NCBI GenBank assembly: GCA_014281115.1
Contig: JACONQ010000001.1
Coordinates: forward strand, 248,001 to 312,000
Direction: 5' to 3'
Source: Laburnicola sp. R22_1
Taxonomy: Eukaryota; Ascomycota; Dothideomycetes; Pleosporales; Didymosphaeriaceae
Length of the DNA: 64,000 bases
In this document: one piece after another, positions 23,501 through 35,230 of the stretch
Position numbering within the stretch: the first letter of the stretch is position 1
Layout of the letters: every line of letters begins with the position of its first letter
The notes under the pieces: generated by a model
Told to the model about the DNA's origin: nothing
The model's input: the letters and a program-made list of their open reading frames with translations, nothing else
Database searches by the model: none
Program-made: the position numbers and the translations under genes

Positions 23501-25600
23501 CTTTGGCGCATATCCTAGAATTAGCATAGATTCTCCCCTATTACCTAATATTATCGCACGTATAAATGCTGTACAAAAGGCAATAAAGATATTATAGAAG
23601 GAAAGGGATAAGACTAATATTAATTATGCGCTAAATACCCGTAATAGTCTATTAGCAGCGCATAAAGCCCTTAAGCTCCCACTTAAATCTAAGGTTATAG
23701 TCTAGAGAGAAAAAGGCAGATAGATAGGCCTATACAAGATTAAGAGTATTAAGAATAGAGATGTAATCCTTAACCTAGGAAATAGTCTAGTAAAGTTTTA
23801 CTATATATAAGTTAAGTTATACTATTATATAGAAGATTACACTCTTCTACTATTATATAAAGTAGATAATATCGCCCCTATGCAAAGGGATTCTCTAGAG
23901 AAGAGAAAGAGAGGCCGCCTAAGGAAGGATGCTGTATTTCTTATCTACAAGAAGACAAGCGATTAGGAACTATCTCTAAAGCTCTATATAGAAGGTATAA
24001 TTATAACACCTAGAGCACCTTTTAAAGAATCTAATTGCACAGAAATAGACGCTCTTATTACTAATAACATATTTAAGATTCTTCTCTTTAACCTATCTAA
24101 GTATAAGGGTAGAATCTTTCATCTCCACCTTGTATAAGAAGTTAAGGGCAAGACTACTTAACTGTACGAGAAATCCCACCTTGTGTTTGCTGGCCACTCT
24201 AATAAGGAGAAGGATAAAATTCTTACCTAATTACCTGCTATCTAAAGAATAAGCTAGCGCCTACTTCTTATATTAGGAGTAAGTCTTTAGGCAATATATT
24301 AAATGCATTTTAAACTGCGAGATATTACCTAGGCCTATATTTAGTCTACTAATAAACTAAACTATATGCTCTATGCTAGACTACCTAAGGAACTGCGTAC
24401 GAATTTTTCGTAAGACACGATTTTTTGTATTATATAACTACTCTATAGTATAGCTAAATTAGGTCTTTACTAGTTTAAGACCTATTATAACTACTATAAA
24501 GAGAAACTTAGTATAAAGACTTTGTTATACAATCTATATCTGCTTATTACTAATAAAGGAGAGCACATCTTTAGGATTACTAGCCTTTAGATAGATAATA
24601 CTCTTAGTATTATTAATAAGAACTTTGTATAAAGAGAAGAAGAAGAGCTAAAAATAGTAGCCTTTTATACAAAGGACAAGACTATCCTTACTAAGAACTA
24701 ACCTATTAAGTTTAATAGTAGAAGAATTTGGCTTGTGCATAACACTATAGTTCTTATATAGAAAGGGTAAGCAAAGGGCCTTCGCACGATTAACCCTAAA
24801 GATAAGAGTACTATTTAGAGGTATATAGAGCAGCGTGTAAGAGGCGCCTATATTGTAGCTGTGTACTAACTAGAAGCCGCATTTAATTTGTTTATTGCCG
24901 CTTAGACTATATTACCCTTATATAAAGATATTAAGATATTAAGATATTAAATATATAAATCTAATAGTAGATTAATAATAGTAAGCGCGGTCTTACCTTT
25001 ATACTATTAAATCTTTAATGCGCAAAGCTATTTATCTTTACTAATAGCTTATTTGCTAATAATAAGAATCTAAGCTTATAGCTAGGATTTCTAATTACTC
25101 TAGGTAATAAGTATTATATGGGTAATAGCGACAACTTTAAGATTCTGGCAAATATTATATACTAGAATTTAACTAAGTGTAAGAGAGTAATAAGAAGCGT
25201 TCCTACTAGTGAGCTATATAGTATAGTAGAAGGGTTTAACAATACTATTGCTATTAGTATAACCCTCTAGAAGATTATACGCACGCTTAGTCTACTACTA
25301 ATTTCTATAGTTATCTATATAGATTTAAAGTCTCTCTATAACTACCTTATATAACTAGGAACCATAAATAAAAAGCACCTTATAATTAATATTATGTTAC
25401 TTTGCGAATTGTATAAGTATCGCGAGATCTCTAAAATTAGATAGATTAATAGGAAGGACAATCTTGCTAATGCCTATATAAAGAAGGCCCTAAACTAGAC
25501 TCTAGAGTCCTTAATTTCTAGTAACGCCTTAATAATTACTATTAAAGCATTAGTGAATCGCCTTAAGTCCGCCCGCGCGAGCTCTTCCTAGCCTCTATAT
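20550..25600 (+). pseudogene. Copia gag-pol polyprotein remnant
   Basis: A candidate start is at about 20550 (ATGGCTACTCCTACTACC). Plus-strand translation shows gag-like sequence, a Cys-rich patch near 22009 that could be a CCHC knuckle, then integrase, reverse transcriptase and RNase H blocks. The RNase H end reads YTDLKSLYNYLI, with R.INREDNPANAYTKKALN near 25440. Stops replacing Gln and Trp codons recur throughout. No function is possible without many reversions. Confidence 0.8.
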
Positions 25601-26951
25601 AGGACTATTTTCTTATTATTTATTTATTCTTTTGCGTAATATATTTATTTAATTCTTTTTGTACACACATATTACTTAAAAATGCGTTTTTTTCCTATCT
25701 ATTTATTCGCATAGAAAGAGAAGAGACATAGCACATATTTATTTAGAGAAGAGTTTTTTATTTTAGTACTTATAGACAATGTCTAGAAGTGTCTATCCTA
25801 CTATCTAGCCCTATCCCGTGCGATAATCGCACCTAGCACTATGGCTTTGCTATACGTAAGAACCGCACAATCCTACTTAGAAGTTTGCCACTATATAACA
25901 CTTAGTAAAGGGCCTAGGGCTAGAGTTATTGCCACAGTAGTAAGTGTACGTAGTGTCCCTAAGTACACTACGCAACTAGATAAGGAGCGCGTAAAAGTAG
26001 CCCTACGCTAAATAAGCTTAGTAACCTATAGACATAGGTCTGTACTAGCTGCAAGAATAATATTAATATTGTGCGAAGACAGATGTGCGACACGCAACTC
26101 CTTAGCCTATTTTCTATAGTTAGTATTTGTATAAAAGCAAAGAATAGGGAAACTTATATTAATAGAGATGCCCTGGATAAATATATAGTTTGCCTAGGAA
26201 CTAGTTAGGAGGGTAATTCGTATTCTTCTGCCTAGAAGAGCCACTATAGTGGCATTAAAGCTAGGGAGGCCTAGCTAGTTAAGACCTACTAGTATAAGCG
26301 CTATTATCTACACTAAGTTAGTATTGTATAGAGATAAGACATTATATAATAAGGAACACAATTTAGCACTATATAAAATAGGAAATTAGCTTAATAAAAA
26401 GAGAAAAGAGCTAGGGAGAAAGGACACGTACAGAGAGATATTTAAAGTAGAGAATAAAAAAGAGAAGAGTAGAGAAAGGAAAGCCTACCTTATATGCCTC
26501 TCCCTTTTATTCAGAGTCTTAATTTCTACCCCTTATTAGCGTTTATCTTCCCCTTATCTAATGTTGCACAATTGCCTAATATTACTACCTAAATAGATAA
26601 GATAACTAGGTCTATCTATTATATAAGAAATAAACTAAGTAAAAAAATTCTATATAAATAATATATTATTGCCGCAATCTTATTATTAACTGCGCAATCT
26701 TACTCTTAACCGCTATTAGCCAGACTACTACTTTACTACTAATAAGCCTAATTATGCCTCTAATAAATAGTAGCAAAGTACAATAAATAGTTACTTAATA
26801 GAATCTTTCTATTAACTAGAGTAAACTAGCTAGAGTAGGAGGCGTATAGATAGAGGAATAATAAATGGATAGGGTAAATATTAGTAAGTAGATAGTTTGT
26901 GCAGAGGAAGAGAGAACTACTAATAGTAAGCTTAAAATAAAAAGTTGCTAG

Positions 26952-27240
26952 TGTCTATATACTATACAGGCAAGGGCACCTAAGGGTGTTAAGATTTTAA
27001 TATTGCTGTATAATAGTATTATATAGAGATTACGTAATGCCTGTGCGTTGCGGCCTGTGCGCCGCAGAATCTTCTCCTTTTTATCTATACTCTCTCTAGA
27101 GACAAGTAATTAATACTAAGTTATTTTGTTATATTATTTTCTTTTCCTTATACGATTACCCCGTACACTCTCTACGCTTACTAGTATAGAGGATTAGAAT
27201 TCGATATCTATATAGTTAGCTATAGAGTACCCATTTAACA
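26952..27240 (+). repeat. Copia right LTR
   Basis: 289 bp, begins tgtctatatactatacaggc and ends catttaaca; followed by the target duplication ataaa. Confidence 0.9.
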
Positions 27241-29020
27241 ATAAAAGCCTTTATTATTCTACTTCTAAGTAAATAATTTAATAATATATATATATATGTG
27301 GTGTTATATTAACTACCTAAAAGTAGCACGATAAAGGCTTTTATCTTAAATAATATAATAAAAAAAGTAAAGTCCTCTGCTTAGTAATTAAAAAGACTAT
27401 AAAAAGGTAGTAATTATAAAAAAAGCGCGTTTAAACTACTAAGCAAGCTTAGTAGTCTTGGCGCGCATAGCTTCTATATGTAAAGATTTTATAAAGAGAC
27501 TACTTAGAACTTTAGAAGAGATATAACTTTAGCGTCGCTACGCTATAAGCTATTTTTTTACTATTCTAACTATTATAAACTACTATTTAGATTATTATAA
27601 ATAATATAAGTTAATATTTAGTATTTACTATATTAATAGATACGTACTACTATACTTATAAGTAGAATAAAAGTAATATATACTAGATATATATTTATCG
27701 CTCTATTACTATATTAAAGTTATCTTTAATAAATCTTCTACTATCTCTCTACGCATACCTCTACGCTCTACTATTTATTTAGAGATTAATATTATTTTTA
27801 AAAAAGTACTTACTATTACTAAAAAGTATACGCTAAAGATTTATACTACTGCTATTAAGGTAATACTACTAAAATTCTATTCTATTTATAAAATAATTAT
27901 TTATAAAAGTCTAGTATACCTAACTATTTATAAGGCAATTCTTATATACTAACTAAAATAGTAGTTTATCTAGTTTATAAAAACTAAAATCACTATATTT
28001 CTACTCTAGTAAATAAAATTACTTCTTATTAGTAATAGATTCTAAAAAGGAAGATAAAAGGTAGAGAATAAGGTGTTTATTAATAATCTCTAGTGTAATA
28101 AGAGCGTTATATAGATTTATAAGATTCTTCTAGTAGTTATATTAGCTTATTTAAGTAAGTACGCCACGTAAGTAGTGTATAAGTATAGATAACTAATAAT
28201 AGTAGTAGTAATAAGCTAGATATGCTATATACGCTATAAGTAAACCTTATATAGATTAGGAGCTTATAGAGTATTAGTAAGATATAAGTAAATTTAAAGT
28301 TTAAACTATTATCGCGTTATTAAATATTTAAGGTTAGTTTTTAATTAGAATTAGGTATTCTATATAGTATATAATAACCTTCTATTTTAATCTACTTTAA
28401 CCTCAAACTAAAAAAAGATTAAAAAAGTATTTAGTAAGCCGACCACACATATGTATATATTTAAAAATTAGAAGATTTTATATAAATTAAGAACTTATTT
28501 TAACTATCTATATTTTAATAATAAAAAAATAGAAAAGAAATAAAAAAATTTATATATGTGTTATTAAATTAACTACTTAGAAGTAGAATAATAAAGCCTT
28601 TTATCTTAAATAATAATAAAAAAGTAGAGTCCCTTGCTTAGTAAGTAAAAAAAGCATAGAAAGGTAATTATAAAAAAACGTTAAAAATCTATATAGTATA
28701 TAATAATAATAATATATAATATTTTACCTTTTTACGCTCTTTTAATTACTAAGCAGAGGGTACTACTTTTTTATTATATTATTTAAGATAAAAGCCTTTG
28801 CTATACTACTCCTAGGTAGTTAATATAACGTCACATATAATATTTAAAATAAAAGCCTTTATCGTTCTACTTCTAGGTAGTTAATTAACAATATACATAA
28901 TAATATACTTTTTTAATAATTACCTTTTTAGGCTCTTTTTAATTACTAAGTAGAGGGCTCTACTTTTTTTATAAAAGCGTTTATTATTCTACCCTTAGGT
29001 ATTTAATTTAATAATATATA
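27241..29020. repeat. Cluster of a small AT-rich interspersed repeat around an unidentified decayed element
   Basis: Copies share strings such as ctactttttyattatattatttaagataaaagcctttattattctacttctaggtagttaat or the reverse. They lie at 27241-27300, 27295-27425 (opposite strand), 28555-28680, 28720-28835, 28845-28895 and 28905-29010. A partial, much less mutated relative is at about 50998-51070. Between 27480 and 28430 there is other AT-rich sequence that I could not assign. Confidence 0.7.
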
Positions 29021-29109
29021 TAATAATATAGTAATAATATTAACTTTTAAAAAGGTAGGTAGAGGGGAATCTTAGAGAGGCGCTAAGATATCCCCTAATT
29101 ATTATAATT

Positions 29110-29225
29110 AAGAAGACTTCGCGCACTCTTAGTACATAGTATAATACTATTAGGGAAAGTAGTAGGTGAGCTAAAGAACGTAGTAAATTAAGTAAAGCAA
29201 TATACTGGTTTGGCGACTGTTTGGG
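29110..29225. repeat. RIP-like copy of a short element also at 35110-35230
   Basis: aagacttcgcgcactcttagtacatagtataat aligns with aaaacttcgcgcactctcggtacacggtataac near 35120. The similarity continues to tactggtttggcg versus gactggtttggcg. Differences are mainly C/T and G/A, with the AT-richer form next to the AT block. Confidence 0.7.
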
Positions 29226-29793
29226 GACACTGTTCGTGAGCATGTGACCCCCAATTATTAAAACTAGCAGATTGGCGAGCGCAACCCAGACCGTTGTGTG
29301 CGCCATGCTCCATTTCGACCTCAATGCACTGCACCACCATGTGCCAGCCACCCGTATAAAGTATGCGCCGTGACATACACTGCTCCTGTATCCCCGTCGA
29401 CCCTCGCAAGATTCTTTGATATTTTATTTCCGTGAGGCGTCATCGCCGACCTTCCACATTGAGCGCGTATCACATCATCACGGGCGCGGGTCTACTACAC
29501 CCAGCGAATCGAGGATTTATTTATTTTTGCAGCCCAACTGTCATACCTTAGCACGTGGGAGCCTGGTCCCCGGACGGCGAACATGTACGAAGTTCGCGCA
29601 AAGATTTGTTAAAAGAGCGTGTCACGCGCGCAAATATCAACATATTCTACGACTCACGCATCCGCAGCTGTCGCAGAAGCAATCCACGTCCTCTTACAAG
29701 GCTGCATCTTTGGCACCTACGCCCTTTAAACAAACAGCTCCCAAATAAAGAAAAGTAATCTCCATTCCAGACCTACACTGCATACAAGTTACC
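29226..29793. other. Promoter interval of the following gene
   Basis: GC content recovers here. Short overlapping frames have no recognisable features. Presumed 5' region of the gene starting at 29794. Confidence 0.5.
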
Positions 29794-30575
29794 ATGCCGA
29801 CCTGGCTCGTCCATGGCTTCCGCTGGCCCCGCGCCGCCATCCGCATCCACGTCATCCTCGAGAACCTCGAAGACTGTGCCCCCGACTGGCTCATGGCCCC
29901 CGCCACCGTCGCCCAACTGACGCGAAACTTCCGTAAACAGTACCCCGACCAGCTGTACCATCTTCCGTCTCTGCGCTTCATCGAGCAATACGACCCCGAA
30001 GACGAGGTCACCAAGGAGCAGCCGTACGCCTACGTATGCGACCAAGTCCACGAGGTGAAGCTGGGCGTGGAAGTCGACGAAGTGAGGGGCCAGGGCGTGA
30101 AGAGCGAGGCATGGACGGCGCTGGTGGAGCTGCGGGATAAGGTTGCGCCCGGGGAGAAGGTGGGGTGGTTTGTGGTTGTTAATGGAGATGTGGAGAGGTG
30201 GGCGCCGCCGTTGAGCGAGGATGGAGACGGGGATGATGAGAATATAGAGACGGACATGGGTAAGAATGATGTTGAGCAACGTCCGGCGAGTTCACCTAGT
30301 CACCACAGTAGCGTGGGGAGGTCCGAATCGGAAGATGCAGGGCCGCAGAAGAAAGGGCTGAAGAACTGGTTTGCGAAGATTAGAAGGGCTAAGAGGTAAG
30401 CATCTTGTCCTGCATTGTAGAGCACCCTCTGACTGTTTGCAGTATCAAGGACCTAAGATCCGGGTCACCTAGAAGGGGCGCACCCAGCTCTCCACCCATG
30501 CCTAATATACCCCATCCTCCTGCGAACACGAAGATGACGAACGGAAAGGCACCCCCCACAGCAGGGACAGCGTGA
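29794..30575 (+). CDS. Conserved fungal protein of unknown function
   Basis: Starts MPTWLVHGFRWPRAAIRIHV, with an unbroken first exon containing LRFIEQYDPEDE, PYAYVCDQVHEVKLGVEVDEVRGQGV (in pieces) and VGWFVVVNGDVERWAPP. This looks like a protein conserved across Pezizomycotina, but I cannot give it a function. The acidic stretch EDGDGDDENIE and a Ser-rich linker precede a basic end (KKGLKNWFAKIRRAKR). An unspliced reading stops at 30399 (201 residues). A well-formed intron at 30396-30442 (GTAAGC, CTGAC branch, TTTGCAG) adds a second exon 30443-30575 rich in Pro, Arg and Ser, for 244 residues. I prefer the spliced form because the added frame is open for 44 codons. No signal peptide or membrane segment. 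Confidence 0.72.
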
Positions 30576-31326
30576 CGCATGTGTCGTATAAAGATATGAT
30601 TGTCGGATTATGCTGGGCATATTATTCCCCACGGTTGGGCGTTGTGGATTTATACTAGGGTTGTGTCGCACCGGATCACGATGTAAGACGGACTTATGGG
30701 GAATGCCTGTACAACATTACAACATTTGGATTGGGTCTCATGTATGACGTATTATGGGTGACGCGGGAACTGTCGACGATATGTAGTCTATTCTGGGGTG
30801 TAATATATATGGCGCATATCGACAGTGTACTGGACTTGCGGAGCGGTGGGCGAATGATGAAGTGGCCCGTTCGATTGCTAGAGGCAGCTACGCTATAGTG
30901 AAGAAGTCTAAATGGAGAAAATGGGTTTGAGAGAAGGAAGGCTGTTAAGATGTGGGCTTTGTGAAGTGCCCCAGCATACGACATGTTTCATTGCGCACCA
31001 TCTTTCGGGACTTGAGGAGGCTGAGTTTAGTAGACTTGGGGAGCGGGTCGTGGCAACAAGTAGTTCTGAACATGGCATCAATTGGTTCTGACCTTGGCGT
31101 CGAGTAGTCCTGACTGTCCTGAGATGGTCGTGTTGTGAGATTGCCTAATCGAGACTAACGTGGACGCAAATAGACCACGTGACCGCGGGAGCTTTCCTCG
31201 CCGCCTGCCCGTCGACCTACTATACCTGGAAATTCGCCGCAACCCCATTTTCCTTCCCGACAGCGACTTCCGAACCTCGTCCTGGAGCCACACACAACAT
31301 TTCATTCTGAGAGCCGGTAGCCCATC
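30576..31326. other. Intergenic region upstream of PRP6
   Basis: No coding region or repeat recognised. The last ~150 bp are GC-rich and probably hold the PRP6 promoter and 5' UTR. Confidence 0.6.
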
Positions 31327-34254
31327 ATGAGCGGGCGACGCGATTTCCTGTCGATGCCCGCGCCCGAGAACTATGTCGCAGGTCTCGGGCGTGGAGCGAC
31401 GGGCTTCACGACACGAAGCGATCTGGGCCCCGCCCGTGAGGGGCCCTCGGAGGAGCAAATGAAGGAGATGCTGGCCAAGCGCGCGGCCTCGCTGGGTCAA
31501 GCAGCCCCTTCAGCCTATGGAGTCGTTGAGAAGAAGCCAGAGGAAGATGAGGAAGAAGAGCGGTTTCAGGACCCCGACAACGAGGTTGGACTGTTCTCGA
31601 GTGGCATGAACTACGACAAGGACGACGACGAGGCAGACCGGATATACCAGGACGTGGACGAGAAGATGGACAAGCGGCGGCGCATCAGAAGGTTAGTACC
31701 CCTCATTTTCTTTTCTCCTCTTGCCCCTGCCCTCCCCCCCTCGATATTTTAACCGTTGAAGTATTCATCGTTGTTTTTGCGACGAACAGATACCGACCCT
31801 TGTCCGACGTTTAGGGAAGCCCGCGAAAAGAAAGAACGCGACGAATACGAAAAGAACAACCCCAAGATCCAGCTACAATTCGCCGACCTGAAACGAGCGC
31901 TCGGCAATGTGTCAGAGGAAGAGTGGGCGGCGCTGCCCGATGTTGGCGACATGACGGGCAAGGCGAAGCGGGCGCGAGAGGCGCGCATGGCAAACGCACG
32001 ATCATACGCGGTACCCGACAGCGTCATCCAGGCCGCGCATTCTGGAGGCGAGATTCAAACATCCATATCGACCGACGACGACGGAGGCACCATTACCAAT
32101 TTTGCGTCCATTGGTGCGGCGCAGAAGTCCGCGCTCCAGGTGCGACTCGACTCGGCGGCAAATTCTGGTGCCAGTACAGCGGGCACGCAGACGGCAGCTA
32201 CATCTGGCACAGCTACATCGGTGGATCCGCGCGGCTACATCACGGCTCTGGATAAGAAGCAGGCCACGGGAGAAAACGTGCCGGTGGAAGATATTAATCG
32301 CGCGCGCGTACTGCTAGAGTCGGCCGTCAAGACCAACATTCACAATGGACCTGGTTATGTCGCCTTGGCTCGATTAGAAGAGGTTGCTGGCAAGATCCAC
32401 ACGGCTAAGAGGATTATTCAAAAGGGATGCGACATGTGTCCCAAGTCCATCGTCGTGTGGGAAGAAGCGATTCGTCTCAACAGGGAAAGTGTGCACAACG
32501 CGAAGGTTCTTGCCGCTTCTGCTATCAAGCTGAACCCTAAAGCTATCAAGCTGTGGATGGCTGCGATCGATCTCGAGCAGACGCCAGCGGCGCGCAAAAA
32601 GGTTACTCGCCAGGCTCTAGATCACAACCCGCAATCCGTCGAGCTGTGGAAGATTCTCATCAATGATACCGAAGACATTGAGAGTGTCAAGCTGTTATTT
32701 GCCAAGGCTACCGACACTGTCAAGCTGTCTGAAGAGCTATGGGTGTCGTATGCGCGTGTAAGCGGCCCGGAAGAGGCACAACAGATTCTTAACGCCGCAC
32801 GCAAAGCCATGCCCACAAGCTGGGGTATCTGGATCCACGCTTGTCGTCTGCAAGAAGAGCTAGGAAAAACTGGCCTATGCGAGAAGATCATGGAACGTGC
32901 TGTAAAAGCGTTGATGAAGGAAAACGCCATGCCGAGCCGGGAGGACTGGATTACGCAAGCCGAGGTGTGCGAGCAAGAGGGGGACGTGATTACTGCCGCT
33001 TCCATCATCAAGGCAACCATTGGCTGGAAGCTTGACGAGGATGACGACCGTAGGGATGTCTGGCTCGAGGATGCCAAGAATTCTTCTGCCCGAGGACGAT
33101 ATGCTGTGGCTCGAGCAATTCTCTCGCATACCGTCTTTAACTTTCCCAACAGTACTACTGTATGGCATGCGTTTGCGGATCTGGAAAAGCATCACGGCTC
33201 AACTGGAGACCTCTTAGAGGTTCTAGAGCGTGCAGTCAACGCATGTCCAAACTCAGAATCACTGTGGCTCTTGTATGCACGAGAGACGTGGCAGGCCGGT
33301 GATGCCGAGGGTGCACGCAAAGTTCTCGCGAGGAGTTTTGATCAACTGCCTGGCAACGAGAACCTCTACACGCGCGCCGTCGACTTCGAAGTCGACGCCG
33401 AAAACTACGACGAAGCGCGCAATTTCCTGCGCATGGCCCGAGAATCCGCCGCCACGGACCGCATCTTTATGAAGTCGGCCGTGTTGGAGCGCCAACTGGG
33501 CGAGTACGAGGTTGCGCTGGACCTCTGCAACCTGGGCCTCCAGACGTGGCCGTCGAGCTGGAAACTGCACGCCATCAAGGGCCAAATCTACGAGTCGCTG
33601 TCCAAGCTCAAGGAAGCGCAAGAGGCGTATTCAGTCGGCACGCGGGCCGCGCCCAAAGCACCAACCCTCTACATCCTCCTCTCCCGCATCCAAGAGAAAC
33701 AAGGCGCCATCGTAAAAGCGCGCTCCACCCTCGACCGCGGCCGCCAGCAAAACGCCAAAAACCCCCTCCTCCTCTGCGAAGCCGTCCGCCTCGAACGCCG
33801 GCAATCCAACATCCCCGCCGCGCAAAAAATCATGGCCGTCGCGCTCCAAGAATGCCCGTCCTCAGGCCTCCTCTGGGCGGAAAAGATCATGCACCTCGAA
33901 GCGCGGACGCAGCGCAAGCCGCGGGCCCTCGAAGCCATCAAGAAGGTCGAGAAGGACCCGCAGCTGTTCGTCGTGGTGGCGCGCATCTTCTGGGCGGAGC
34001 GGCGGCTCGATAAGGCGGCGACGTGGTTTACCAAGGCGCTGGTGTTGGATCCGGATTATGGCGATGGGTGGGTTTGGTACTGGAGGTTTTTGGCGCAGTA
34101 TGGGACCGAGGAGAAGAAGGCGGAGGTGTTGGGGAGCGTGGTGGGGGCGGAGCCGAGGCATGGCGAGATTTGGCAGGGGGTGAGGAAGGATCCGCGGAAT
34201 TTTCGCAAGGGGGCGGATGAGGTGTTGAGGATTGCGGGGGGTTTGGTGGAGTAG
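31327..34254 (+). CDS. PRP6: U5 snRNP / tri-snRNP splicing factor Prp6
   Basis: Exons 31327-31691 and 31815-34254, intron 123 nt (GTTAGT..TTTAG), giving 934 residues, normal for Prp6 (Prp1 in fission yeast). The N-terminus MSGRRDFLSMPAPENYVAGL is the PRP1_N domain, which continues across the junction (RRIRR then EAREKKERDEYEKNNPKIQ). From about residue 260 to the end it is an array of HAT/TPR-like helical repeats, with recurring W..A..LE patterns such as SIVVWEEAIRL, LWMAAIDLE and WHAFADLEK. Prp6 bridges U5 with U4/U6 in the tri-snRNP, in the nucleus. Intact, ordinary codon use, no sign of decay. Confidence 0.95.
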
Positions 34255-34868
34255 GGTTGTTGGTTGGTGGGTACTTTACTTTTCCTTTCTGCTGAGAGGG
34301 GCGGGTGGTTGGGCGGGCGGGTTTTTATAATTTCGACTGGTGAGCATCGCGCAGGCAAGGAGGATGTCTGTGTCTGGTGCGAGGCGTGGACTGCATAGAT
34401 AGGGCTGGAATGGAATGGGGTTTCTTTTAGCCTGGATTTCAAAATGTATCCTTTGTGGAAGGGAAGGGTAGTCGATCAATTTCGTAAGTCATGTCCCAAA
34501 GAGAGGCCCTGCCCACGCTCCGGGAGACGCACCTTGTCACGACACCACCCCCAACCCCCACCCCCAGGTATGAACCCCTCCCCCAATCAATATCCCTCTC
34601 CAAACCCAACCCAACCCAACAACATTCACCATTCAACCACTCCCGTATTTATTCCACAGATCCTATCTTCTTTATCTGAAAGCGCGCTGCGGGCGCAACT
34701 TGCCCCCTCCACTTCCACCTCCACCTCCACGTGCTTCTTCCAAACACAGTCTGGTCTCTGGTCTCCCGCCCCCTCCGGGTTAATAGAACGCTCGCTATCT
34801 ACGCCATATACGCCATCTGTAGCCATTGCAGAGAGCGAGAGCGTGGACGTCTCGTCTTGTCTTATCTA

Positions 34869-34912
34869 CTCTGCTCTGCTCTGCTCTGCTCTGCTCTGCT
34901 CTGCTCTGCTCT
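34869..34912. repeat. (ctctg)n microsatellite, about 9 units
   Basis: Uninterrupted pentanucleotide run, candidate for length variation. Confidence 0.9.
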
Positions 34913-35109
34913 AACAAGATCGATAGGTATAGCGTGTGACGGCGAGACGCGACGAGACAAGACAAGACGGGTAGTTAATTAGTGTGGACCTAGACCTAGA
35001 CTCTGCACAGCAGTCTCTGTCTCTGTCTCCGTGGTGCGGGACGTGCGGTAGGTAGGTAGGTAGGTAGTATGCTGTATGTTGTATGCTGTGTTGGTGTTAG
35101 TGTTATACC

Positions 35110-35230
35110 ATGTGAAAGAAAACTTCGCGCACTCTCGGTACACGGTATAACGCTGATATGGAAAGCTGTAGGGGTGCTGGAAAAACGCTTTGAAACCGGT
35201 AAAGCAATGAGACTGGTTTGGCGTTAGTGT
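35110..35230. repeat. GC-normal copy of the short element at 29110-29225
   Basis: Begins gaaaacttcgcgcactctcggtac and ends near gactggtttggcg. It looks like the less mutated version of the copy at 29110. Confidence 0.7.

Larger units (their letters stand above)
19731..27240 (+). mobile_element. Ty1/Copia LTR retrotransposon, full length, RIP-degraded
   Basis: Two 289-bp direct LTRs lie at 19731-20019 and 26952-27240. Both start TG and end atttaaca, and they differ mainly by C/T and G/A transitions. The 5-bp target duplication ataaa is present (19726-19730 and 27241-27245). The order of decayed pol blocks on the plus strand is Copia-like, with integrase before reverse transcriptase. First comes a GAG-pre-integrase-like block (DANKLGAYFNNVLNVII) near 22725, then integrase-like sequence 22950-23600. 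A reverse-transcriptase block begins RDIT.AYI.STNKLNY near 24320, and RNase H-like sequence is at 25080-25560. Stops are everywhere, so it is inactive. Confidence 0.9.
12240..29050. other. AT-rich, RIP-degraded repeat block
   Basis: About 16.8 kb with almost no open frames, dense TA dinucleotides and stops in every frame. All parts I can identify are transposable elements: three pogo-like elements, a Copia element, another unidentified element and small repeats. Transitions to gene-bearing, GC-balanced DNA at both ends are sharp. This is the usual look of RIP-derived heterochromatin in Pezizomycotina. Confidence 0.85.

Noticed and set aside
12300..29000. Possible centromere or telomere-proximal AT sequence
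   Set aside because: Every identifiable part is a RIP-degraded transposon with definable ends; no satellite or telomere repeat was seen.
33259..34161. Several antisense frames over PRP6
   Set aside because: Shadows of a GC-rich, well-conserved coding exon.
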